The position numbers were made by a program, and so were the translations under genes. The notes beneath the pieces were generated by a model that saw only the letters and a program-made list of their open reading frames with translations, was not told where the DNA came from and ran no database searches. A DNA stretch of 64,000 bases from assembly GCA_905221605.1 (NCBI GenBank), contig CAJNDS010002717.1:62001-126000 (forward strand). Direction: 5' to 3'. The stretch's first letter is position 1. Each line of letters opens with the position of its first letter. The stretch comes from Symbiodinium natans. Its lineage: Eukaryota > Sar > Dinophyceae > Suessiales > Symbiodiniaceae. This document shows positions 11,797 to 23,722 of the stretch, piece after piece.

Positions 11797-14417
11797 ATTG
11801 ATTCCTGGCATTTCACCCTGCTGTGCCTCCATCAGGCGAGTACGAAGCATGTTCATCAAGGCCTTCATCGATGTCTTCGCGTCTTCAAAAGCTGTGGTAG
11901 GCTGTGACTGTGATGTACGGATATGGAAAACTGTTGAGGACTTGTGGCCTGCTGGTCATCCGCTCCAAGCTGCGCGACGTCCAGCAGCTTCGATCGACTG
12001 GCCTGATGGAGATACTTCACACGCCTAGCAGGCGCTTTCGCTTGGCATCGTCAAGATCACAACAGTGCCTCAGGCACGTTCGCCACGCAGGCCTTAGAAG
12101 CTTACGCAGATGTTTGGAATCTGGATGAAACTGGAGAACAGATGCCGTGCTTCAAGAGTGTCCATGAGTCCTGCACAAAGAAAAGCATCAGCAAGCGAAG
12201 CTTCATCTCGCTGGACAACTCCGGTCGGTCAGTGAGAATCCTCACAAACAAATTTAAAACTGGCTACTGAGCACATCAAGATGTCCTTCAATCGTGCCCA
12301 ATCGGCCTCTGCAAGGTTGTCTGCAGGTTTGTGATCTTCACATCCTTGCCCGAGCGGTCGATTCCACAGGCAATGTCCTGAATCAAGTGGGCCCAATGTT
12401 TATGCAGCTGGGATCAGCCGGCTATCTTTCTGATGCTTGCGGATTTCCCTTGATTCATCCCTCTTTGCGCTTGTCAGACACATGGCGCTGGCTTCACTCT
12501 GATCACTCATCGGCTCTACCAGGCTCTGCAAGTACCAGATGGCCAGTCACTGCCCTTTCGCGCTTAAGCACCATCGGCCACCATGGTGCGGGGCGAAGTA
12601 CTATATGTGTCCTGCTCCAGCAGGCCCAGGTGCAGAGGCTCCAGGATCTGCTCTGTGTTGAGGCGGCTGTGGATCTGCCTCCAGGTCTCAGCATCTGCAG
12701 CACTGTTGAATGAGAGTGCTACGGCATAGAGGCTTCGACGTAATCATTGCCAAATGGAGTGCCATGCGATCGACCGCATCACGCCTCGGGCGTCAGTACA
12801 AAAAGCTCGTCTCCTCTCACGGCCCAGTTTGGACAGCCCCTCGGTCCAATTGGGGCAGCAACATCTCAGGAGCTGCGCGTAGTTGATCCAGCATCGCCTC
12901 AGCTCGCAAGGATGGTAAGCCATCTGGCAGTCTGGTACAGGCTGGCAAGGCTGACAAGTGGAGATTGAAACTACAAGTAACCACAGCTCTCGTGGCTTTC
13001 AGTCCACTGCGCGTGTACTGATAGCCGTGGCATCCTGCTGCACATTCTGTCCTTGCATCGTTGCTCAATCTCAGATCTTGGAAATTAGTGTAGCAAGGGC
13101 ACCGCGGCCGGAAGTCACAACAGTGCCAGCTGAGCTAGGAACGCTTCACTTCATCCACCTCAGGGGGGTTCTGGCACTGTCATGACCTCAACTGGCAGGA
13201 AAAAACGCTCAGCAGTCTGGCCTTAACCTCCACGAGCTCTCTTGCTGCCTCCAGGTGCATGTACTTAAGCTCCTGAATCGACAGAACACATCTCCGGCTG
13301 CATGACGCTGACGATTTCTCGAGTTTTTCGCCTCCCACAAGGGGTCCGCCAACAGCACCTCCTTGCTGTGTCCTGTTGAGAATTGTGGCTGTCGCTCTGA
13401 CTTACGCAGATACAAGAAACCGTTCATGAGCAATCGGCCCTGTTTTCAAGCGGGCCTTCCCCAGCTCAGTTGATGACGTCCGACCCCACGCCCCCACCCC
13501 CGATCAACGCTCTCCCCAGCCTTCCCTCCCCCCCCAACCTCCCGTCCCCATGCCTGCACATTGAAGATTTGTCAAGACAAACCGGTTCCTCCGCTGTTCA
13601 GAGTCACAATGTTCCGATCTGCATCCAGCATGTTGCCGTCAAGCAGATCAAAGACGCATGCCTCCAGGCTACCATGCTCCACTGACAAAGCCATTAAAAC
13701 AAGAAGCACACCGCTTTGGTCGCTTTGTGGTCGCTGTGCACCGGCGAACCTCGTAGGAGTATTCGTGAACTAGCGCCGCTGCCATGTCGATGGAGCGGTC
13801 AAGAATGAGCAGCTGGCCTCACAACACTCTCCATTTTCCAGGCGCCAGATGCATGGGACAGAACCGCGACCAGCAGGCCCCAGGCAAGGCTGACTGTGGG
13901 ACTGCGTAGTCAAGCTCTTCTGCCTCTTACATTCGGCAAAGCCCAATGGCTACTTCCAGCGCTCTAGCCCTGTCTGGGCTGCTCACATGCCCAGTTCGCG
14001 CTGAACTCTTTCTGCCACATCCTGGCCTCGAGCAAGACTCGTCTTCTGCTGATTTGAGGGCAAGCAACCCCACCCATTGCTGTCAATGTCGGATGCCCCC
14101 GAAACATAGGAACTGGACATAACTCAGATTGAAAACGGATGACTGGCGAGGTGGCCTCCCAAATCTCAGTCGATTGGACATGCAGGCTGCAGCAGGCGAA
14201 CTGCAACGAAACCCCAGATCAGGACGCCTGCAAGCACCGGCACACGTCCACCAGCTTCTGCACAGTGTCTGACAAAAGCTGCAGATCAGGCCTGGAGCTC
14301 TGAAGCTCTGAAGTCACAAAAAAAAAACACTGCTGCATCAAGATGCTTCTGGGCGCTGTACACTGGGAAAAGGCCCGTGATCGCCTCGGGAGTGTCGAAG
14401 TGGAAACCTCGATCCTC
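11797..14417 (-). CDS. Sec1/Munc18-family (SM) protein, multi-exon
   Basis: SM proteins clasp syntaxin-type SNAREs and are needed for vesicle fusion. Family segments appear in the right order on the minus strand. 14225-14417 reads FDTPEAITGLFPVYSAQKHL (domain 1/2; Munc18 has DTPEAIY.I.PTE). 13987-14200 follows. Near 13690-13815 comes LLILDRSIDMAAALVHEYSY, the hallmark LLILDR.hD..t.l.Hehty motif. Then KEVLLADPLWE (13332-13400) and ELKYMHLEAARELVEVKARL (13180-13272) match KEVLL..D.lW..lRH.Hia. Segments 12821-12930, 12564-12714, 12172-12250 (ELSSEMKLRLLMLFFVQ), near 11951-11995 (KLLDVAQLGADDQQ) and 11797-11893 complete domain 3. KEVLL and the D.lW block favour the Sec1/Munc18 branch over Vps45, Sly1 or Vps33. 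N-terminal exons lie upstream, perhaps to about 15.2 kb. A T10 run at 14318-14327 breaks the frame. Confidence 0.85.
13273..13331 (-). other. 59-nt GC-AG intron in the SM gene
   Basis: Minus strand: the exon ends ...TGGGAG, the intron runs GCGAAA...GATTCAG, and the next exon starts GAGCTTAAG. Removing it joins DPLWE to ELKYMHLEAA in phase 0, which matches the conserved D.lW..lRH.Hia block of Sec1 proteins. No GT donor gives the same join. GC donors preceded by G, and CAG|G acceptors, are common in dinoflagellates. Confidence 0.7.
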
Positions 14418-15199
14418 CGTAGCAGCAATCCGGGAAACGTTGTTTTACGTCTTTCTTGGAACGCATCTCAATCTACACGTGGCGTTGGCAACATGGGCCT
14501 GTACAACCACAAAGCTCAGGGGCGCTTCGACAAAAGACTTTACCTCGGTAACCATCCGAGATCTTCAAAGAAACTTGCGAGACAAGGTGGCCCGAGCTGC
14601 GGGCGCGCGGTGCCAGAACGGGGGCCTGCGCGGCACTTCCCCGGCACTTCCCCGGCACAGTTGTGCCCTCACAGTTACGCCCTCACAGCGTGAATGCTCC
14701 TCAACAAGCTTCGAGAGAAGCGCCGAGTCCAAGGGCTGTGAGAAGCACAGGTGCACCTCTTGGCTTTTAAGGGTATCGCATGGAAAAGGCTAGGGCGGCT
14801 GGGATATTACTTTCGGTATTTAATGCAGGCCTTTAGCAGTGGCTGTTATCGGCTGTCCGGCAGGCCAGAATGACTCGCGACTAGAGGCCGGTCTTTTCTC
14901 TGCTGCTCTCGCTTGCATATACATATCAACTCACACGTACTCTGTACTTTTGTGCTTTGTACTAGTACAAACCGAACTAGGCATCCTCAATCCTGGAGCA
15001 CATAGCCTCTCAATCCAAGGTTCCTCGACAGCCTGTTACTTGCACAATCGGGTTGGATCTTTGCCTGACGGTGCTGCGGGGCAGTCTTGAAGTCTGCCAG
15101 GACCCGCTCGATGCTTGATGCTTGAGGCCTGGATTTTTCTTTCCGACTCTTCTGCTCGCCGAGCTGACCAGTTGCCAAATTATGGTCCTTTTTGGGGGG

Positions 15200-17005
15200 C
15201 TTACCCTAAGTACAAGGGTGCTCGAAGATCGGGGATCCAAGAAGGGACCATGAGTTGGAGACCTGATTCACAGAACAGGCCCACCGGCCTCAGGAAGTAC
15301 AGAGCATCCAGTCCAGGCCTCAGAAGACTAAATAAATATATATATATATATATATGATATGTAGTATATACATATACATAATATCTACTATCTAATGTAT
15401 AATATATAACAAACTATATATCATAAGAATATATGATATACAATAAACAATAAAGAATATATAATATATAATTTTATACTGTCTCAGTGTGTTGAGTCTT
15501 AGCCTGATGTCGTATGCTCAGATGCCGGAGGGAACAGGGGTGTTCCGCTCTTATAGGCAACTTTCAAGGTTGAACCCCTCACTTATATCAAGCCCCCCAA
15601 CTGGCACCTTAATGTGGAACTGCAGCCAAGCGTGTAAACGAACAGTCACTTCCTAGGAGCATGCGCACGGGATCGAGGGGAGATCGCCATGCGCAACGCC
15701 AAGAGAACCCATCTAGCAATCCCAAGACGCAGGAAAGTACGTGCACGGCACGATTCGCGACATGGGCAAGCGCAAGCCTCCAAAAACTGCTTGCGACATA
15801 GGTGCAAGCATGAAATCCGAGAGGTTTCGGCCAGAGCGATGTTCGTCCAAAACAGCGATCTAAATCCCCGATAGTGCATATGGTGTTGGCACCCTCTTCT
15901 GCAAATAAACTAGCGGCCGAAGGAGGATTTCGGAGGGACTGGCTTATTTATAGAACATCCTGAAATAACTGAAGCGTGAACAAGCCCCTCTCAACAAAAT
16001 CCAAACTGAAGCACACAACGGGCCCGGATGAGGATTTCTTAAGGTGTGGCATGAAACATCCTAATCTTCTTTTCGCGAACGATGTCTAGAGGAGGATTTC
16101 TCAGGATGTGGCCGCCGTTTGGCCTCTAGAGGAGAAGGATTTCCCACGGCCAGCAAGATTCTGCTGACTAAATGTTCTCTGCACTTGTCGTGCTTCTTGA
16201 ATGCAGTCTTGTGATATAGTTGAATACGAAAGACAAACGAGGCCCGATCAGGGAATGCTGTAACAACGTCGACGTCCGGAAATATTGCGAGCAGATCTCC
16301 TTTAAAGTGAGGGCTGACCTTTTTGAAGTCATAATTTATACGATTTTAGGTCAGAAAGCCAGCTTGGCACAGAAGCGATATCGACCTCGGATAGCCTGCA
16401 CTTGGTTTCGCATGTTGATTAAGAAAGGCAGCCTGTAAGGCCACGTTCTCAAAAATGCTATTCTGGGCCTTGTTCTTCGGAATCGCTATTGCGAATTTAC
16501 GAGAACATGGCCAGCTCCTAAAGTTTAGGCCTTCTGGCTTTTCAGCCGCCTTACTTTATTTTGGAATTATATCGGAACTGGCCGCCCTCGCAAGCAGTAT
16601 ACATAAACATATGTATATATATACATATATATATATATATAATCTGCTGGTTGAACTCAAACACAAACTTGAACATGGTCCAGAACAAGCACTTTGGACA
16701 CATTCAAGCACCTACAACCTTCAGAGGGCTCATGATTTTCAGGGGGTTGTTTGCACCTGCAAGAGTAAAGAAACGCCTGCAGAGTAAAAATCTGCAAATT
16801 GCATGTGTGGGGTCTACACGACAAGGCCCGATGCACTAGCTCGCCTGGCGAGCATATGCATTCACGTATATATTGCAGTAATATCTATATCTATATATAC
16901 ATGTATTAATTTATGTATTTGTTTATTTACACTGACTTGTTTTAATGTATATCTTGCACTTCCATTGTACATATCAATTTACAACATACATATACATGTT
17001 CAACT
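15200..17005. repeat. AT-rich, microsatellite-bearing, gene-poor stretch
   Basis: 15331-15480 is almost pure A/T with (AT)n and ATATG variants. Similar islands lie at 16608-16645 ((TA)n) and 16860-17000. Between them there are only short unconvincing frames. The upstream exons of the SM gene could reach about 15.2 kb. Direct repeats of AGGAGGATTTC/AGAAGGATTTC type occur near 15920-16145. Confidence 0.7.
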
Positions 17006-17147
17006 TTCAGCCACATTCGCAATATTTGCATCCTGCAGTGGTTCTTGGAGCCCACTGGGCATCGGGCAGCGGCTCGCGGGACTCCTCGAGCAGCTCGACG
17101 CTGGTGACGCCCTGCAGGGCCAAAACGGCTAAGACTCCGCCAAGAGG

Positions 17148-17235
17148 TTTAGGGAGTTGGGGGTTTAGGGTTTCGGGTCTAGAGTCTGTCGGAAAAGGGT
17201 TAAGGGTTTCGGGCTTAGGGCTTAGGGTCTTTAAG
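17148..17235. repeat. Degenerate TTTAGGG-like island
   Basis: Several mutated copies (GGGTTTAGGG, GGGTTTCGGG, GGGTTAAGGG, GGGCTTAGGG) stand head to tail. This is one of many internal telomere-like islands in the window. Confidence 0.75.
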
Positions 17236-17237
17236 GT

Positions 17238-17447
17238 TCAGAATCTGAAGCCCAAGCAGCCCCACTGGTCTTTAACGTCTTTGACCTGGAAGGTGGACAT
17301 ACTCCCGCCCACCCGAACATCCCCTACCATCTCGGACACAGACTCATCAATCATGAACTCTGGAGCACCTGAGTCCCCACTCCATTCAACGTCTAGAGAC
17401 CCCAAGGCTAAGCTGGTACAGGCGTCGCCATGCAAAATGTTGCGCAA
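17238..17447 (-). CDS. Possible exon, product unknown
   Basis: A minus-strand frame of about 69 codons with protein-like, acidic content (includes GDSGAPEFMIDESVSEMVGD and MSTFQVKDVKDQW). No domain was recognised. It sits directly beside the telomere-like island, and no splice partner was found. Confidence 0.3.
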   Translation of the reverse strand: MRNILHGDACTSLALGSLDVEWSGDSGAPEFMIDESVSEMVGDVRVGGSMSTFQVKDVKDQWGCLGFRF

Positions 17448-18859
17448 CTTTGCACAACTTGTTTTTAAAAATGGTTTAGTAGACTAAGGCAAAACCACTG
17501 TAAGCCCTGAAGCCCTAAAGCCCCGTGAGGGCAAGACGTTGCAGAGGAGGCCTCTGAGTGCAGGTCGGCCATTCGAAGGAAGGAGTTGAGCACCTCGGTG
17601 CCGTGCTGCCATGTTTGGGAGACTCGGGGGGAAGGGGGGGGGAGGGGATAGTTTCTTCAAGGAGCCCGAAGTGCTGCAGCATCCACAACCATCTGGAGTC
17701 GGTCGAGGCCTGCACCCAAAGCTGGGGGAAAAGCTGAGCTTCAGCAACAAAAGTCCTCTTTCGAGTTGTGAAAATCTTCACACTGAGCAACCAGCCATCT
17801 CCTCCAGCCTTCAGAGCTCGGCGAAGAATTACCTTTTAAGAAGGCTCTGTGGCTGCGGCTTCGTGGCTGAGATCGGTTTCAAACCATTTTGTGCGTCGTG
17901 GATCCAGAGAAAGACCTGGCCTCGAGCACGAGCTCTCGGCAAGTGCGCCTTTTCAGGCCGGCCCGGCACAAGTGAAGTCTACGCACTGACTCAAATGCTT
18001 CGAAACTGCACGTATCAGCATGTCGCGTCTTTGTGATTCTTCATGACGAGCAAGGCTCCGCTCCCCAATCCCACAAGTCCTGACTCTGAGCACAAGCAAA
18101 GCTCACGTTCTAAAGAACCTGTGTCGAGCTCTACGGCACTGTAGGGCACCAAACTCCAACCTCAAAATGAGACGAGAGCGCTCTGGGCCTCAAAGACATC
18201 GCTCAGGTAGCGATGCTGCGCGGCTCCTCTGAATGAGGCACGGCGCGCATGTTCCACAAACAGTAGCAAAAGCTGCAAAAGATCCTTGGTCCAAGGTGTC
18301 GCTGTCAGCTGAAGGCAGCATTATGCCATGCTGTGGCCGATACACTTGCTAAAGTCCGGGCAACTTCCTGGCATCCTGAAGCTGTTGGGATTGCTTGGTG
18401 GCTTGGGTGGTGCACCACTCTGATCTGGAAAGCCGATCAGCTTCACACACAATACAGCGCCGCGGTACGAGATCTCAACATGTGCTGCTCGGGTGAACTT
18501 GCGTAGCATTCGCAGCTATGGTGAACTGTTGCTTTTTTTGCGCGCGATCCTCCTCAAAAAGGGTCACACAAACATAAGCTAGATGCCTTTGGCACCAGCA
18601 GTCGGACTGCCAAAGAAGAACTTGACGAGATGCCGCAACGGCATAAATGAGGATCTCTTCTCGCATTGTCCGGGCTGAGTATCATGGTAAGCCATGTCAT
18701 AACCATAAATTTGTCCATACAAACCATGTTGTTTAGTGTGAGACTCTTTTTCCGAAGGCTAGTGCAGCTCCGATGTTATCGTGAGCCGCCCGCTTCAAGA
18801 TTCTCCTGACAACAAGTGTCGGACTGCTGTTTGGCTTTTCACGCAGCTCCATAGATTCT

Positions 18860-18975
18860 GACTGATATGGGTACTTCCCAAGCCTTTCATACCCCAGATG
18901 GAATAGAATCCCCTTGGACCCCAAAAAGGGTACCCCCATTTTCGGAAACCCCCATAATGCTGAGTGCTCCCAAGG
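18860..18975. repeat. Candidate dispersed repeat (GGGTACCC-centred)
   Basis: The stretch CCCCAAAAAGGGTACCCCC, followed by ATTTTCGGAAACCCCCAT, has near-palindromic halves around GGGTACCC. In translation the minus strand gives the GVSENGGTLFGV and GFPKMGVPFLG type phrases that I remember recurring across Symbiodiniaceae sequences. That recollection is not a search result. Only one copy is in this window. Confidence 0.45.
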
Positions 18976-19761
18976 TGCCATGGGTCTGGCCCACGAGCAG
19001 TAGATGTTTCTCCACCGCATACCGCGGAACAGCTCCAACCTTCCGGGGACGGGGAACCCAAACAAACAAAACCATCTTTGTCAGCATGACTCAGTATGAA
19101 TTAGTATCAATGAAGGCAAAAGCTATCCAGCTCCATTGTGAAAGTTCTCCAGGTCTTTGAAGTGGCATGTGGAAAAATAGACTCATCTTGCATGTCAATG
19201 CCGGGCCTCTTCCCTCACGGTCGGCCTGTATAGGGTGACCTGCAGCTCTTCCCATCTACACATGAGGGCAGTTGTTTTCAACCTGCTGGTAGGACGAGGG
19301 TCCCTTTATAAGTACTTCTTATCGTTGGGACGCCCGAAAGCGATACGAATTCGTATAGCTTACTTCGGACAATCCAACATCTGCACTTCGCCGCGTCTGG
19401 GACCTCTCTGGGGAATTCTGAGGCTGAAGCCCACCCCGTGGAGTAGAGCGACCACTCTGCTTCCCACTGGCCTTAAGAAGCGCTTAACTTTATAGTGCAA
19501 CAAAATAAAGAGCCAAAAGCCAGTATGAGCATCTTGAGGAATGGTTTTGTGCAATGATAATGGCGTTTGGATCCACACCGGAGCCGTGTATCTGGAAGAC
19601 TCCAAGGGAGGCAAGTTCTGCCAGACCACTTTATGGCATTCTCAGTGCTGAAGAGGAACTCAGCAAACAAAAAGACGTCACAAGAAGCAGCCTGCACAGA
19701 ACCTTCCAGTTCCAGAACCGGCTGGTGAGCCTGGCAGGTGCACCCGCCCAGGACCTCGAGT

Positions 19762-22328
19762 TTAGCAACTTCGCTTCGCAACTTTGCCTGCCTTGGCCTT
19801 TGCCGCCCCTTTGGGCTTGCCCTGGCCGTGATGGCAGGATTCAACTCCCATGGTTTGGAAAGCTGCCCCTGCCTTCGTGTTCTTTTGCAGTTGCCGCACC
19901 TTTTGCATGATTATTCGGAGCTGTGCCTGGGCGACAGCATGCGCACGCCCCGTCTTGCCTTGCAAAGGTTGCCTTGCCATACTACATAATCTACATAACT
20001 GCGCTTGGAACAGAGCATCTTTCTCCTCATACATTCGGTCTTTCGAAGCGAGCGTTCGCTCCAAGTTGACCTGCAGTGTCAAAAGAGGCAGGCAGGACGG
20101 CAGGAAATTGACGTGATCGTCAAGGTGTCAACATCCCAACATTCCAGGGCTCAAGCGTTGTCCTTCCGCATCGTCTCGACGACCTCTGAATTTGAGAGCA
20201 TGATACGAGCCTGCAGAGGCCCCTTTTTTCACTCTGAGGATGCGGCCATCATGAGCTTCTGCATACGCTCCATGAGCTTGAGGTTTTTCTGCCTGAAAGG
20301 CTGAAGAGGGCTTCGGGGGTCGAACTCAACAGTGCCATCGTGGCAGCCTTTTAGCCTGACTTGGCACCGCGCTCTAAGCGATCTCGCATCAGCTTCTCCT
20401 GGAAGGGAAAGTGGCATGAAAGAGCAGGCAGAAAAATAGTCGGCAATGCTGATCACCACTGCTTGAACACACCAGCTACTTGACCGAGTGCCGCTTATCC
20501 AACTGAGCACGGGTGGTCGTTCATCTGAGTATTGATCACAGATGATAATTATCAACAGAGACACGGCAGGCCACAATGCTCAAACACATGCCAGTGCGGT
20601 GGTGCAGCGCCTTGTGAAGCTCGTAGTGAGAGACGATCAGCGCCTCACTTGACTCTGGGACTCTGTTTGGCCCTTTTTCCAGGGAACTTCGGGAACTCAC
20701 TCGGAAGTCCGGGGCCCCAGGCGCTGTCTTTGGCAGCCGCCTCCGTGCGCAACGCATCCAGCACGCCATCATCGCCTGAAGGCGTAAGGTATGATTGAGG
20801 CCCCTCTGCCCTCGAACCAATCCAAGCGCTTCGCCATCTTTACCTCCCCGAGAGCTTTGCCTTGAATGCTCGGGACTCGAGAATAGCTAGTGGCGGGGAA
20901 TGGCGGGGACTGAGGTACGAGCTGCTCTTGCTGACGATAGTGCATGAGATCCACCTGGCATTCTGTGCGAGTCGCGCCTGCGTATTAAAATGCAACCGTT
21001 TGCTCCCTGAGGCCTCCTGATGCTTGAGGACCTGTTCCTTCTCTTCTAACTGCAGGCGGGCCTGAGCTGCTTACGTCCACAGACAGATGTTGAGAAGAGC
21101 TTCTCTCCTGGCCGCTGGCCTCGGCCATTTCCTGCTGTAAAGCCTTCATGTCTTTCATCATGACCTGCTTTTCCTGAGGCAGCTGACCATGTTGCCCACA
21201 GAGCTCAGGAGGGGCAGACTCAGAGGGCCTCTAAAAGCTGATCGACCTTCTGCTGGTGGTACTCAAGGTCGAGCCTAGGGCTCCGACATGCCATGAATGC
21301 CATGACCAAACCCTATAGACCCCTAAACCCCTAAGCCCCCCCGAAATACTGTAAACACATGAACAGTCCTAACAGTGTACTAACAGGACCCCTCGCTAGA
21401 TGTCACTCTTGAGTCCGCGGCTGAAGGTGCCGAATGTCGCTGACCAGATCAGCAATTTGCTGAGCTTGTCGTTGGTCTAAGTGTGGCTTTAGGGGTTTTA
21501 GGGCTTTTGATGGCTTTTGGGTGCCCCCCGAGGCGCACACAAGGCAGATCAAGATGATCGAGGCAGTTGTGCGGCTTTTCTTGCTTGTTTTTGGCAGCCC
21601 CAAAGTAGCTTAAGCGATCTTAAGCTCTTAAGGGCTGAGTTTCTGAGATTCCTGAGGAGCCGGCTCTCGGCCTGGGCTGCAGCAGTTGCGGCCTCCGACG
21701 CTGCGAGTTTCTCGTTTGCCTCGGCGCCGCACAGCTTTCGGGGAGCCCAGAGCGGCGGCGCTGGCAACGTTTTATGAGATATCTCCCTGCGGACAAGTCT
21801 CGCCGCCACCCGCCTGCACCCACGCGCACAGCCGAGCATGCGAGCCGCACTGATCTCTGATGCGGTTGGGAATTGAATTGGGGCGTCCTGGGGGGGCATA
21901 TGGAACCGTTTCGGCAACTCACCTCTGCCTGCTCTTTGTCGGCTCGAAGGCTGGCAGCCTGAGGGCAAACGAAGCGGCAAGCGGTGGCTGCACAGCATAC
22001 GACGGGCACGGCGAACGCGCAGCGCACAATCGCAGCGCCGCCTCCGTTCGAGCAAGCGTCAGCTCGGTGTAGAGGTGCGCGAGCCTTCAAGGGATTCAAG
22101 GTTGGCGATATTTTGCTTTGACACATGCATTCTACTCGGACATCCTGGGGATATCCTAGGTTCAGGCTGCGTGTTCAGATGCGAGATCTGCTGGTAGGCT
22201 GCTCCCAGCAAAGGAGGCTCCTGCGCCCAGATGCCATCCAACTGCTTGCAGCTTAGAGTTACAAATGTCCGTTGAGCGGTCCTCAGATGCTGTAGCTGCA
22301 AAGCCTGAGCGTTTCGCACACCAGTCAA
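19762..22328 (-). CDS. Coiled-coil protein, many short exons
   Basis: A series of minus-strand segments has heptad-like, Glu/Lys/Gln/Ala-rich sequence. They are 22059-22328 (IWAQEPPLLGAAYQQISHLN), about 21610-21735 (NEKLAASEAATAAAQAESRL), 21403-21480 (DQRQAQQIADLVSDIRHLQ), about 21080-21200 (QEKQVMMKDMKALQQEMAEA), about 20993-21062 (ARLQLEEKEQVLKHQEASGS), 20640-20800 (LRTEAAAKDSAWGP), 20229-20345 (PFRQKNLKLMERMQKLMMAA), about 20152-20220 (RIMLSNSEVVETMRKDN) and 19762-20082 (NLERTLASKDRMYEEKDALF, ending in a Lys/Ala-rich tail). No enzyme domain is visible, so it is probably a structural or cytoskeletal coiled coil. Exon ends are approximate, and whether all segments belong to one transcript is inference from order and style. 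Confidence 0.6.
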
Positions 22329-22789
22329 TGAAACAACCCATTCTAGACTCTAGACTCTCCACAAGAGGTGGCTCAGGTCGCAGCTTAACTGCTCGCCCTC
22401 TCCAGGCACAGCCGTGCTTGCCTGGCTTGGCACGAGAACTGAAACCAACTCGGATGTGTTAAGATGCTCGAGCGCCATCAACTTTTTTGCGCATGCGGAG
22501 CGCTGCTGGCACTTCTGCTTGAAGCAGAACCATTCAGTGACATTATGTTGCGATGTGATCCTGGACTCATGGTGCAGCTACCACCTTCGTATCACTGCTG
22601 TGTGTCTCTGCTCTCCCGAATCGAGGAGAGTCTCTTCATGACAGACATGTGCTTCTTCCGGCATCCAGGTTTCCATGTGGCATGGGGGCGAGTCGAAGCT
22701 GTGGCAGCGAAAGATCGTGAAGCAGACATGTCAGAAAGCGCTCGTTCCCGATGATGCTGTCACTGGGACGTGTTCGGACAACCACCATC

Positions 22790-23722
22790 TCATGACCTGG
22801 TTTTGCTCTTGCAGCAAGTATAGACAAAACACTGGCCCTCAGCTAGCTGGACATCACACTGGAAAGCCTTCTGCAGGTGATGCAAGCGCGCTGCTGGAGG
22901 CGAGAAGGAGAAGACAACAAAAACACCCGACTCATTCAGAATACGCGCCACTTCAGCCACGTATAGAGCAGCATCTGCATCTCGTTTACAGTCACACACG
23001 GAGTCCAGCGTAGACTTGTCAATTGCGCAATCGAAGAATCCATCTTCAAAAACGTCTCTCATGTCACGAACGTCTCCCGTCACCCAGTGCAACCTTGCGC
23101 TATGCTTGTGGTCTCGAGATTGCATGGCTTTCACACATGACTCAGACACGTCAACATTCCATATTTCACCACTTACCCCAGCATCAGCCATGTTCTCTGC
23201 CAGCAAACTCGTACCACATCCCAAATGTACGATGCGCTTCTTCTCTGCCATCGCGCCGAGCCAAGGCTTCAATGACTCGAAATTTCCTAGCCAATCGTGT
23301 GGTTGCCTGTACCATTCCTGTTCATATCTTGCTTGCCAGTAGTGGACATCGCCATAATCAACATCGGCATCAGAGTCCTGAAGATACTGGCAGAGCAGCG
23401 CAGTGCAGAAGGTAGAAGACGTGACCAGACCGATGGCCCGCAGCCATTCATGTGATTTTTGCGTTCCGTCTCTGTTTTTTCGCGTCTCTGTGGAGTTCGG
23501 TCTGCAAGCTAGGTTCAGCATGTGCAGCTGCAGTCTCCGGCATCTACACCTGTGTGCCCCGACAAGTTGTGTGCGAATCGCGGCCGCGCTGGCCATCATG
23601 GCATACCACGGCACACGCGCATCAAGAATACACAAACCCACACCTTTGTCATTAGTTGCCGCGCATAGTGCCATAGTGCGGCACGAAGCATGCAAATACC
23701 TAGCAACATGCTCCAGGACCAA
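22790..23722 (-). CDS. METTL13/EEF1AKMT4-like methyltransferase
   Basis: An intact single-exon frame of 310 residues. The class I SAM-methyltransferase domain starts near residue 123 with YGDVHYWQARYEQEW and DWLGNFESL, the signature opening of the METTL13/EEF1AKMT4 group (YW..RY.....fdWf..f..l). Motif I is HLGCGTSLLAENM near 166, motif II NVDVSESCVKAMQ near 189, and the group-typical DKSTLDSVCD (D-K-G/S-T-L-D) lies near 235. Known members methylate lysines of elongation factor eEF1A. That activity is inferred here by family only. The first 120 residues match nothing, are Cys/Arg-rich and contain a hydrophobic stretch at about 96-115, so they could be an organelle-targeting or membrane extension, or a start at M42, M43 or M68 may be used. 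Confidence 0.87.
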   Translation of the reverse strand: MVLEHVARYLHASCRTMALCAATNDKGVGLCILDARVPWYAMMASAAAIRTQLVGAHRCRCRRLQLHMLNLACRPNSTETRKNRDGTQKSHEWLRAIGLVTSSTFCTALLCQYLQDSDADVDYGDVHYWQARYEQEWYRQPHDWLGNFESLKPWLGAMAEKKRIVHLGCGTSLLAENMADAGVSGEIWNVDVSESCVKAMQSRDHKHSARLHWVTGDVRDMRDVFEDGFFDCAIDKSTLDSVCDCKRDADAALYVAEVARILNESGVFVVFSFSPPAARLHHLQKAFQCDVQLAEGQCFVYTCCKSKTRS

